A DNA stretch of 64,000 bases. It comes from Dermabacter sp. Lineage in GTDB: Bacteria; Actinomycetota; Actinomycetes; Actinomycetales; Dermabacteraceae. Positions 51,454 to 59,621 of the stretch are shown here, piece by piece. The notes below the pieces were generated by a model, which ran no database searches, was not told the DNA's origin, and worked only from the letters and a program-made list of their open reading frames with translations. The stretch's first letter is position 1; each line of letters opens with the position of its first letter. Location: assembly GCA_030538475.1 (NCBI GenBank), contig JAUNTX010000002.1, positions 323,975 through 387,974 of the forward strand, given 5' to 3'. A program made the position numbers and the translations under genes.

Positions 51454-53415
51454 ATGGCCAGCACCCCGTCCCGCCGCCGCACCACCGTCACCGCCTTCGT
51501 CATCATCGCCCTCGTCGCCGCGACGGCGCTCCTGGGCATCCGGCTCACCACGGGAAAGTGGTGGCCCGCCCCGGACACCCCGCAGGAGGCACTGGCCGCC
51601 GCCATCCAGGATTCCCCGCAGTCGCTCCTGGCCCCAGCACTCGCTGAGCTCGCGACGGTCGGCCCCACTTCCAGCACCGCAGGCAGCGGCGCGAGTGCCG
51701 CGGACTCGGGCACGGCGAGCCCGTCGGCCTCCGCCAGTTCGACGGCGACCGCTGGCGCCAGCCCGTCGTCGAGCCCGTCCGCCACTGCGAGCTCGGACCC
51801 GTCGGCCTCTGCCCAGCCGACCAGCCCCGCCCCCTCGGCCAGCGCCGATTCCTCACCCGCCGCCGAACCGTCTTCCGCGCCGAAGCCCACGGGCGATGTC
51901 ATCCTTGTCGACCTCAACGGCGACGGGCGCGAGGACGCCGCCCAACTCCTCGCCCTGACCTCGAGTGGCGGCACGCAGTGGATGGTGGCCGCGGCCCTCG
52001 CGCGCGACGGCCAGGAACCGGTCATTGTTCCCGCGGCGCTCGTTGGCGCGAACCTCACGAACCTCACCCTCGCCGCCCCGGCGGGCGCGGACTCCGGCGC
52101 GGCCGGTGCCTCCGACGCTGGCGGCACAGACGCGGGCGGCACCGACGCCTCCGCATCGGCAGAAGCGTCCCCGGCAGGCAGCTCCACCACCCCCGGCGAC
52201 GGTGCAGCAAGCCCCACGCACGACTCCGCGCCCTCGGCAGACAGTGCGGCAACGCCGGGAGCCAGCGGCGAAACGTCGGCCCCCGTTCTCACCGCCCGCG
52301 GCACGGCCCTCACCACGCGCGCCGACCCCACGACCTTCACCGCCCAGCTGCGCCTCACAGGCGCCTCGGGCAGCGAGCCCCGATTCGCCGTGGCCCTCGA
52401 CCTCGACCCCGCCGCAGACGAAGCGCCCGCGGCGGGCGACGCCTCCGCGACCCCGGCAAAGGCGGGCGAGGCCAGCATCGACGCCGGAAGCCTCACGGTC
52501 ACGGACGCGAAGACCACCAAGGCCACCAAGGACGCCAAGGACGCCCCGTCGGTCACCGTTGACCGCACCCTCGAGTTCGGCCAGCCCGCCGACCTGCACG
52601 TCACCGTCCCCGACACCCACACCCTCCGCCTCGAGGGCATGAGCGACGACGTGCGCGTGCTTGCGACCGATAGCGACGGCAAGGACCACCCCGTCAACGC
52701 TCAGGGGATCGTGCCCGGCAGCGGCGAGCTCACGATCCGCGCCTCCACGCAGCGCACCGTGACGGCGCCGCTCGCCCTCACCGCGACGCTCACCCCGAAG
52801 CCCGCCCCGGAGGCCGAGAAGGCCCCGGCCCAGAGCGCCCCCACGCACCCGACGCACACCGCCGACGGTCGCCCCATCATGTACTTCACGTTCGATGATG
52901 GCCCCGCCGACGCGACCCCGCAGATCCTCGCCATCCTCGCGCGCAACAACGCGAAGGGCACGTTCTTCATGCTCGGCAATGCCGGTGCCAGCCACGGCGA
53001 CCTCGTGACCCGCGTGCGCGGCGAGGGGCACGCCGTCGGCAACCACTCCTACTCCCACCCGAGCTTCACGCACCGCACCAACGAACAGATCCAGCACGAA
53101 CTGTCCTCCACAGCGGCGGTTATTGGCGCCACCACGTGCACGCGGCCCCCCTACGGCGCCACCGACGGGCGCGTGCGCGGCGTTCTGCGCGACGCCGGGC
53201 AGACCCAGGAGCTGTGGACGATCGACACGCTGGACTGGAAGAAGCCGGGTGCCGACGCCATCGTCAACGAGATCCTGAACCACGCCGCGCCCGGCGCGGT
53301 CGTGCTCATGCACGACGGCGGCGGGGACCGCAGCCAGAGCATCGCTGCCCTCGAACGGGTGCTTCCCGATCTTGCCCAGCGCGGCTACGTGTTCCAGGCG
53401 CTGCCCGAATGTTAG
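51454..53415 (+). CDS. Membrane-anchored polysaccharide deacetylase (NodB domain)
   Basis: 653 residues. One N-terminal membrane anchor (about 12-32), a long Ala/Ser/Thr/Pro-rich region (about 65-300), a beta-rich part (about 300-455) and a C-terminal NodB catalytic domain (about 475-650). Metal and catalytic residues are visible: FDDGP with Asp481 and Asp482, His531 and His535 in HSYSHP, RPPYG (about 567) and LMHDGGGDR (about 615). It should de-N-acetylate peptidoglycan or another wall glycan outside the cell. Within the low-complexity part, VDLNGDGRED (Asp153 onward) is a calcium-loop of the FG-GAP/VCBS type. A TATCGT hexamer lies seven bases before the ATG, so it may be leaderless. Confidence 0.9.
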   Translation: MASTPSRRRTTVTAFVIIALVAATALLGIRLTTGKWWPAPDTPQEALAAAIQDSPQSLLAPALAELATVGPTSSTAGSGASAADSGTASPSASASSTATAGASPSSSPSATASSDPSASAQPTSPAPSASADSSPAAEPSSAPKPTGDVILVDLNGDGREDAAQLLALTSSGGTQWMVAAALARDGQEPVIVPAALVGANLTNLTLAAPAGADSGAAGASDAGGTDAGGTDASASAEASPAGSSTTPGDGAASPTHDSAPSADSAATPGASGETSAPVLTARGTALTTRADPTTFTAQLRLTGASGSEPRFAVALDLDPAADEAPAAGDASATPAKAGEASIDAGSLTVTDAKTTKATKDAKDAPSVTVDRTLEFGQPADLHVTVPDTHTLRLEGMSDDVRVLATDSDGKDHPVNAQGIVPGSGELTIRASTQRTVTAPLALTATLTPKPAPEAEKAPAQSAPTHPTHTADGRPIMYFTFDDGPADATPQILAILARNNAKGTFFMLGNAGASHGDLVTRVRGEGHAVGNHSYSHPSFTHRTNEQIQHELSSTAAVIGATTCTRPPYGATDGRVRGVLRDAGQTQELWTIDTLDWKKPGADAIVNEILNHAAPGAVVLMHDGGGDRSQSIAALERVLPDLAQRGYVFQALPEC

Positions 53416-53611
53416 TGAGGGAGTCAGGGCCGGGCGGGGACTGACTCGCGAGGCGTGGCTCTCGCGGAGGCTCGGGTGCACCCGGCGGGGGGCGCCCGAT
53501 TTGAGCCCACCCGGTGTGAGCACTCGGTGTCGGCCCGCGCGGAGGGGGTGCCCGGTGTGGCCGTACCCGGTGTAGCCCACCCGGAGGATGCCGCCCCGGC
53601 CGGGCACCTCG

Positions 53612-53677
53612 ACCAGCGCGGGGCTACCCGTTTGCACCAGCGCGGGGCTACCGCTTTACCCGCGCGAGAGCTACCGC
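53612..53677 (+). repeat. Three short tandem repeats of 20-24 bp
   Basis: ACCAGCGCGGGGCTACCCG at 53612, ACCAGCGCGGGGCTACCG at 53636 and a degenerate ACCCGCGCGAGAGCTACCG at 53658. They lie between convergent genes and run into the last codons of the first nhaA. Nearby at 53505-53580 CCCGGTGT recurs several times. Confidence 0.55.
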
Positions 53678-55098
53678 CCCGTCGGCCCCTGAACCTCACC
53701 CTCGGCGCCTGATCCGGCCGCCGTCCCCGAATCGTCCGAGAACACGTCCGGCACACCGTCGGCGTTCAGATCCTCGCGCTCGCGCTCCTGAATCTTGGCG
53801 TAGGCGCGGTTGCGCGGGGCCAGCAGCAGCGCGCCCAGCACCGCGGCGAGAACCGACGCGGTGAGCACGCCCACCTTCGCCCAGTCGTGCATCGGGTTCG
53901 AGGCATCGAAGCTCAGCTCCGCGACCAGCAGCGACACGGTAAAGCCGATGCCCGCGAGCGAGGCCACGCCCGTCAGATCCACCCACTTGATGTCCGGATC
54001 GAGGCGCGCCCCCTTGAGCCGCGTCACGAGGAACGTGGTGCCAACGATGCCGACGATCTTGCCCACCACGAGACCCACGATGATGCCGAGCGCAATCGAG
54101 CTCGTCCACGCCTCGGTGAGGCCGGCGAAACCGCCCACGGCCACGCCCGCGCTAAAGAACGCGAACACCGGCACCGCGAAGCCCGAAGAAATGGGGCGCA
54201 GTCGGTGCTCAAGAGTCTCCGCGAGTGAATACTTCGCGCCCCACTTCGACTTCGGACGCACCGGAATCATGAACGCCAGAGCCACGCCCGCAATCGTCGC
54301 GTGCACGCCCGAGTTATAGAACAGCGCCCACGTCACGATGCCGAGCGGCAGAAGAAGGATCCACGCCGCGCTGTAATACTTCTTGAACACCGACTCGCCC
54401 TTGTTCGCCAGCAGCCAGAACAGGCCCAGCGGAATCAGCGCGAGCGCCAGGTAGTGAAGCTTGAGATCGCTCGAATAGAACACCGCGATGATCGTGATGG
54501 CAATGAGGTCATCCACAATCGCGAGCGTCAGGAGGAAGGTGCGCAGGGCCGACGGCAGCTTCGAGCCCACGAGGGCCAACACCGCGACCGCGAACGCGAT
54601 ATCGGTCGCGGCCGGAATCGCCCACCCATCGAGCGCTTCGCCGCCCTGAGCCATGTTGAAGGCCACGTACAGCAGGGCCGGGACCGCGACGCCACCGGCC
54701 GCCGCAGCGACCGGGACCAGGGCCCGCTTCGGGTCTCGAAGATCGCCGTTGACCAGCTCCATCTTCAATTCCAAACCGACAAGGAAGAAGAAGATTGCGA
54801 GGAGCCCGTCGGCCGCCCAGTGCGCCACCGACATCCGCAGGCTGAAGTCGCCAAACTCCCAGCCCAGATACGTGCCACGGAGACCAAAATACGAATCCGC
54901 AGCCGCCGAGTTGGCGAGGACCAGGGCCGCAATCGTGGCCAGCACAAGAATCGTGCCGCCCGCCGTTTCCTTCGTCAGGATCTGCTCCACCCGCGAATAC
55001 TCGCGATAGGTGCCGCGCGCCAGCACAAACTCGCGCTTTTCGGCCTTCGTGGTGGGCCGGGTCGTGCTCACCGGCGGCGGGGTCGAGTCGTGATTCAT
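53671..55098 (-). CDS. nhaA: Na+/H+ antiporter NhaA (paralogue 1)
   Basis: 475 residues, inner-membrane antiporter with about twelve helices. The ion-site residues are present: Asp166 in AATDIAFAVAVLALVG and the paired Asp196-Asp197 in TLAIVDDLIAI; the AHWAADGLLAIFFFLVGLELK block (about 92-112, given here only by its ends AHWAADG and GLELK) is also typical. The C-terminus carries a 40-residue hydrophilic tail with DLNADGVPD, a calcium-loop-like motif. The ATG at 55098 follows GGGAG. It lies 379 bp downstream of paralogue 2 on the same strand and is about two thirds identical to it. Confidence 0.94.
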   Translation of the reverse strand: MNHDSTPPPVSTTRPTTKAEKREFVLARGTYREYSRVEQILTKETAGGTILVLATIAALVLANSAAADSYFGLRGTYLGWEFGDFSLRMSVAHWAADGLLAIFFFLVGLELKMELVNGDLRDPKRALVPVAAAAGGVAVPALLYVAFNMAQGGEALDGWAIPAATDIAFAVAVLALVGSKLPSALRTFLLTLAIVDDLIAITIIAVFYSSDLKLHYLALALIPLGLFWLLANKGESVFKKYYSAAWILLLPLGIVTWALFYNSGVHATIAGVALAFMIPVRPKSKWGAKYSLAETLEHRLRPISSGFAVPVFAFFSAGVAVGGFAGLTEAWTSSIALGIIVGLVVGKIVGIVGTTFLVTRLKGARLDPDIKWVDLTGVASLAGIGFTVSLLVAELSFDASNPMHDWAKVGVLTASVLAAVLGALLLAPRNRAYAKIQEREREDLNADGVPDVFSDDSGTAAGSGAEGEVQGPTGR

Positions 55099-55477
55099 CC
55101 AAAACTCCCAGGGGGTGTGAGGGTAGCGGCAAGCGCCCGTCCATGCGGGAACGCCCGGCCGACCAGACTTCCCGGCACACCGAGAAACGATGGTACACGC
55201 GGCGCGAGCACCGCTCAGCCTACTTGCTACTGCCCGTGGCGGGCCTCTCACCTCGGGTTGGGTGCTACGCGTGGGTGGGGCTCGGCCTTAACACGGACCT
55301 TGCCAGTCTCAGAGAGCAGGCCACCGCGCGTGGGCGGGCTCGCCGTGTCTCGGGCGATGCCCCGTCGGCCCCCGGTTCCGGCCCTTTCCCTTCCCCGGGG
55401 CATCGGGGAAAGACCCCAGCCAACCAGGCATTGCCAACCCGGCCCCAGCTCTTTTCCCCCCGCCCCGACTTCCGCCC
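55099..55477. other. 379-bp spacer between the two nhaA genes
   Basis: No gene is visible. A 7-bp hairpin (TTCCCCG/CGGGGAA, about 55395-55414) lies beyond the stop of paralogue 2 but lacks a T tract. The part near paralogue 1 probably holds its own promoter. Confidence 0.45.
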
Positions 55478-56878
55478 TCAGTGCCCGGGGGTGAGCTTCG
55501 AGGAGTCGTCGGCAAACACGTCTGGCCGACCATCGAAGTTCTCGTCCACCTGCTCCTTCTGGGCGATCCTCGCGTAGTGACGGTTGCGGGGCATGAGCAG
55601 CGCCGCGCCCACCATGGCCGCGAGCAGTGACGCGGTGAGCACGCCCACCTTCGCGTAATCGAGCAGGTCAGAGCCTGTCGGGAAGCTGAGTTCGGCCACG
55701 AGCAGCGACACGGTGAAGCCGATGCCCGCCACCGCCGACATCCCCACCAGATCCACCCACTTGATGTCCGGGTCGAGGCTGGCCCGCGTCACCCGCGTGA
55801 CGATCCACGTGGTTCCCGTGATGCCGACGATCTTGCCCAGCACCAGGCCAGCGATGACGCCGAGCGCCACCGTCGATGTCCACGCCTCCGTGAGCCCCGA
55901 GACGCCGCCCACGGCCACGCCCGCGCTGAAGAACGCGAACACCGGCACCGCCACGCCCGTCGAGAACGGGCGGAAGCGATGCTCGAGCGTCTCCGCGAGC
56001 GAGTAGTGCGCGCCATACGCGCTGCGCGGGCGCACCGGGACGCAGAACGCGAGCACCACACCGGCGATCGTCGCGTGAATCCCCGAGTTGTAGAACAGGA
56101 CCCACACGATGATCCCGAGCGGCAGCAGCAGAATCCACGCCGCGCTATAGAACCGTTTGAACACTGCCTCGCCCTTGTAGGCGAGCAGCCCGAAAGCCAC
56201 GATGAACGGGACCGCGGCCAGCAGATACAGCAGGTTCGTGTCGCTCGCGTAGAAGATCGCGATGATGAGGATCGCGATGAGGTCGTCCACCACCGCGAGA
56301 GTCAGCAGGAACGTGCGCAGCGCCGCCGGAAGCTTCGAGCCGACGAGCGCGAGCACCGCCACCGCGAACGCAATATCCGTCGCGGCGGGAATCGCCCACC
56401 CGTGATGCGAATCCGCAGGCCCCGCCAGGTTCACGACCGTGTAGATCAGCGCGGGCACCGCCACGCCACCCGCCGCCGCCAGCATCGGCACCATCGCCCG
56501 CTTCGGGTCCCGCAGGTCACCCGTCACGAACTCCTGCTTCAACTCCAATCCCACGAGGAAGAAGAAGATCGCGAGCAGGCCGTCGGCCGCCCAGTGCGCG
56601 ACCGACAGGTTCAGGTGCAGCCACGGCAGATCAAACCCAATATGCGTATCCCGAATCCCGAAATACACGTCCGACGCCGGCGAGTTCGCGAGCACGAGCG
56701 CAAGCACCGTCGCGATCACGAGCGCCACACCGCCAGCCGTCTCCCGAGTCAGGATCCGCTCGATCCGGGAATACTCCCGGTACGTCCCGCGCTCCAGAAT
56801 CAACCGCGGCGTGTTCGGCTTCGCAGGCGGCAGATCACGCCCCGCGTTCGGCCCGGATGGCCCCTGTGCCTCGCTCAC
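55478..56878 (-). CDS. nhaA: Na+/H+ antiporter NhaA (paralogue 2)
   Basis: 466 residues. Same architecture as paralogue 1: Asp168 in AATDIAFAVAVLALVG, Asp198-Asp199 in TLAVVDDLIAI, and a hydrophilic C-terminal tail with DENFDGRPD. The GTG start is fixed by GGAG eight bases upstream. It extrudes Na+ or Li+ in exchange for protons. Two copies side by side suggest adaptation to salt or alkaline conditions, or a difference in regulation; sequence does not show which. Confidence 0.94.
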   Translation of the reverse strand: MSEAQGPSGPNAGRDLPPAKPNTPRLILERGTYREYSRIERILTRETAGGVALVIATVLALVLANSPASDVYFGIRDTHIGFDLPWLHLNLSVAHWAADGLLAIFFFLVGLELKQEFVTGDLRDPKRAMVPMLAAAGGVAVPALIYTVVNLAGPADSHHGWAIPAATDIAFAVAVLALVGSKLPAALRTFLLTLAVVDDLIAILIIAIFYASDTNLLYLLAAVPFIVAFGLLAYKGEAVFKRFYSAAWILLLPLGIIVWVLFYNSGIHATIAGVVLAFCVPVRPRSAYGAHYSLAETLEHRFRPFSTGVAVPVFAFFSAGVAVGGVSGLTEAWTSTVALGVIAGLVLGKIVGITGTTWIVTRVTRASLDPDIKWVDLVGMSAVAGIGFTVSLLVAELSFPTGSDLLDYAKVGVLTASLLAAMVGAALLMPRNRHYARIAQKEQVDENFDGRPDVFADDSSKLTPGH

Positions 56879-57733
56879 ATTCGCTCCTCACCCCGAACCC
56901 CGCAGGGATCGACTCGCACACGCCCAAACGGCGTGTCACACCTTCCGTCACGTTCCGTTGGCCGCGGAGCTTCCCTCGTGAAGGAGCCCACGGCCCTGCG
57001 AAGCGCTCTCGAACAATCGGGGGCGCGAGCGAACAAATGGGGCTCTCGACTCCACGGGCAGTCCCTCACGGTTGCCGTCGCGGTCAACGCACCGGCGCGG
57101 GCCGTCATCATGGGCAGCGGGCGTCGATAACGACGATCTTAGGTCCTCAACTGCGCCGTTGCAGGGCATAGGCGTCCCCGCCGTGGGCTTCTTCGTGTGT
57201 TGCTGTCGTTGTCTCGTGCGGTTCTGCGTTGCCTCTCGCGTGCGCCCGCCTGCTTCGCCTCGCACCTCGGGTCCCCAGGTGTCTCCGCATCGTGCCTCGC
57301 TTCAAGCCCCGTACCTCACGCGCGTGCCTCCGCATCGCGCCCCAACTTCACGGCGCACCGGTATCCCCTCGCGCCAACACCTCCCGCGCGTGCCCCCTCG
57401 CGCCCGCACCCCACGTCACACCGTGTCCCTGCATCGGGCCCTGGGCAAGAAAAATGGGCGGTCGGACTGACGACGAAGCCCCCTTCGCAACACCGGCAGT
57501 CCCACCGCCCACGCGATGCCCAAGCAACCAACACCTCGGGCACCACGAATGAACACTATGTAAGCAGAAAGCCAGCCGCTTGACCACTGACACTTGTCAA
57601 ATTGTGGATAACTCCGGCCAGCGACGACCCCCGTTCGCCCACGCAGCTCACCATCCGGGACCTCCGACCCCCACCCCGCAGCGAGGCCTGCCGACCCTCC
57701 CGACACCGAGCAGGCCGGCCCCGTCGGCCCCTG
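56879..57733. other. 855-bp non-coding spacer with an isolated DnaA box
   Basis: No gene is supported. 57180-57450 is strongly C-rich on the plus strand, with recurring CTCGCGC- and CCGCATCG-type words. A perfect DnaA box on the minus strand (TGTGGATAA, 57603-57611) lies just upstream of the terminus of argE. Confidence 0.5.
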
Positions 57734-59113
57734 CTACGCGGCCCCGTCGGCCCCCTCAGAACCCACCCGCGCCAGCAGGGCCAGGAAAAACGCCTCGCAC
57801 CGCGCCAACTGCTCAAGGCTCACAAACTCGTTCGCGCCATGCGCCTGGGCAATGTCTCCGGGCCCGATCACCACCGCGCTCATGCCCGCCGCCTCATAAA
57901 TCCCGCTCTCTGTGCCATACGTCACCTTCGTGGGGGACACCTCGACCCCGAGCTCCCGCGCCAACCGCACCGCGGGCCCATCCACGCCCGCATCCAAGGG
58001 GTAGAGCAGCGTGCTCGTCCGCAACGACGCCCCCACCTCGCGCGCCTGCTCTTCATCAGCCGGATCCGACGGCACCGCCGCCCGCATCCGCGCATCAATC
58101 TCCTCCACCTTCGCCTGAATCCGACGCGCAATCGCCACCGCGTCCACCTGCGGAAGCGCCCGGAACTCACACTGCAACGACGCAAACGCCGGCACCGTAT
58201 TCACCGCAATCCCGCCATCCAGACGATTCACCCCACCCGTGATGTGAGGCACCGGAAACGCCTCGTCATGCGGGCCCTCCGCCACGCCTCGATCGATGAT
58301 CTCCTCGTGGAACCACGTCGTGAACTCCGCCGCATACCGCAAAGCGTTGAGCCCCCGCGGCAGCAGACTCGAATGCGCAGCAATCCCACGAAACTGCACC
58401 TCAAAGCTATTCATCGACTTGTGTGCCGTGATGACATCCATCATCGTCGGCTCGCCCACGTACGCGATCCGCGGCCGAACCTCCAGCGCCTCCAACTGCT
58501 TCACGAGCTCCCGCGCCCCATTGCACGACGTCTCCTCATCCCACGTCACCGCGAAATACACCGGCTCCGACAACTCCGCAGCCACAAACCGATCCGCGAG
58601 CGCAGCAAACACCGCCAGATAGCTCTTCATGTCGCACGTGCCTCGGCCATACAGTCGACCATCGCGCTCCACCGGCTCGAACGGCGGCGAATCCCACGCC
58701 TGCCCCGTCACCGGCACGCAATCCGCATGCCCCGCAATCAGGATGCCCCGCCGATCCGCGCCCGCATCCGGCCGCGCGGGCTCACCCTCCAGCCGATCAA
58801 CGCCGCCACGACCCACCCCATACGACTCCCCAAGCACCTCACTCGAGCGGCGATCCGTCGACACCTCCGGCCCCAGCCGTGCCTCACCGGCCGCCGGAAA
58901 CACCGCGACAAGGTTCGCGTCCCGGCCGTCATCCTCACGGAAAATGTGCGTCGTCGCCCCGCGCGCCTGCAGCACGTCCCGCAGCAGTTCAATCGCCGGA
59001 ACATTGCCCAGATGCGACGTCGTATCCAGGCCCACCAGGGCCTCAACAGTCTCGCGAGGCGTGCTCGGGAAAGGGAAGGTGCGGTCAGCTGTCGTGGCGC
59101 GATCTAGGCTCAT
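57734..59113 (-). CDS. M20-family deacylase, acetylornithine deacetylase (ArgE)-like
   Basis: 459 residues. Metal and catalytic residues of M20 peptidases are in place: HADCVPV (His129, Asp131), YGRGTCDMKS (Asp161), DEETSCNG (Glu193-Glu194) and a late AQAHGANEF block with the last His. The dimerisation domain (about 240-360) is present. It resembles ArgE, which frees ornithine from N-acetylornithine, though M20 substrate calls are unreliable and no arginine gene is near. An insert of about 40 residues (77-121, Arg/Gly/Glu-rich) precedes the first metal ligand. TACGGT lies six bases before the ATG, suggesting a leaderless mRNA. Confidence 0.85.
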   Translation of the reverse strand: MSLDRATTADRTFPFPSTPRETVEALVGLDTTSHLGNVPAIELLRDVLQARGATTHIFREDDGRDANLVAVFPAAGEARLGPEVSTDRRSSEVLGESYGVGRGGVDRLEGEPARPDAGADRRGILIAGHADCVPVTGQAWDSPPFEPVERDGRLYGRGTCDMKSYLAVFAALADRFVAAELSEPVYFAVTWDEETSCNGARELVKQLEALEVRPRIAYVGEPTMMDVITAHKSMNSFEVQFRGIAAHSSLLPRGLNALRYAAEFTTWFHEEIIDRGVAEGPHDEAFPVPHITGGVNRLDGGIAVNTVPAFASLQCEFRALPQVDAVAIARRIQAKVEEIDARMRAAVPSDPADEEQAREVGASLRTSTLLYPLDAGVDGPAVRLARELGVEVSPTKVTYGTESGIYEAAGMSAVVIGPGDIAQAHGANEFVSLEQLARCEAFFLALLARVGSEGADGAA

Positions 59114-59261
59114 GAGCCCACCGTACGCGGCAGGGCTGAAGGAGCCGCGGATGCGTGATCGCGTGTGACCCGCTCCTGCTCCGCACCTCGGCTCCTCACC
59201 CTCGCGCCTGCACCTCGGTACCTCACCCTCGCGCCTGCCGCAATGCCTCTCAACTGCCGTA

Positions 59262-59310
59262 GTGACACTCGATGGCGACTGGGCGCTCTCCAGTCGCCAT
59301 CTATCGTCGC
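59262..59310. repeat. Palindromic repeat family, copy D
   Basis: The 12-bp core GATGGCGACTGG (59271-59282) pairs perfectly with CCAGTCGCCATC (59290-59301) around a 7-nt loop, and pairing continues outward with four mismatches. The right arm ends ATCTATCGTCGC, as in copies B and C. It lies 18 kb from the other three copies. Confidence 0.82.
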
Positions 59311-59441
59311 GGCGGATGGGGGAGGCCGCGGTGGGGGAGTGGAATCGGTGCGTGGGCAGCCCACGTAGACGGGACTCGTGTATGCGAGCGGCTACGTCAG
59401 CGAATGCTTGAACCGAGGGACTGCGTGAGGAAGCGTACGGT

Positions 59442-59474
59442 TGAGTGAGTGAGTGAGTGAGTGAGTGCGTGCGT
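59442..59474 (+). repeat. Tetranucleotide microsatellite (TGAG)n
   Basis: About six TGAG units pass into two TGCG units. It lies 330 bp upstream of the argE-like start and 150 bp after the ABC exporter stop, in non-coding DNA. Such tracts vary in length by slippage. Confidence 0.8.
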
Positions 59475-59621
59475 GCCTGAGTAGGCGAGGGCAGCAAGAT
59501 GGCTCGGTGGCGTTCGTGGACTTGCTCGGGAGCACGCCTCGCACAGGGCAGGACCCCGCACAGCAAGGCCCCCGTGCAGCAGGGCTTACGCGCGCTCCGT
59601 GCCTCTCGCTCTGCCGCGCCC

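Larger units (their letters stand above)
59114..59621. other. 508-bp repeat-bearing spacer between ABC exporter and argE-like gene
   Basis: No gene is visible. It holds palindrome copy D, a direct repeat of CTCACCCTCGCGCCTGC (two copies between about 59196 and 59238), and a TGAG microsatellite. The left part is C-rich on the plus strand. Confidence 0.55.

Noticed and set aside
57580..59107. Plus-strand Arg/His/Pro-rich frames opposite the ArgE-like gene
   Set aside because: They are complements of a gene with intact M20 motifs on the minus strand.
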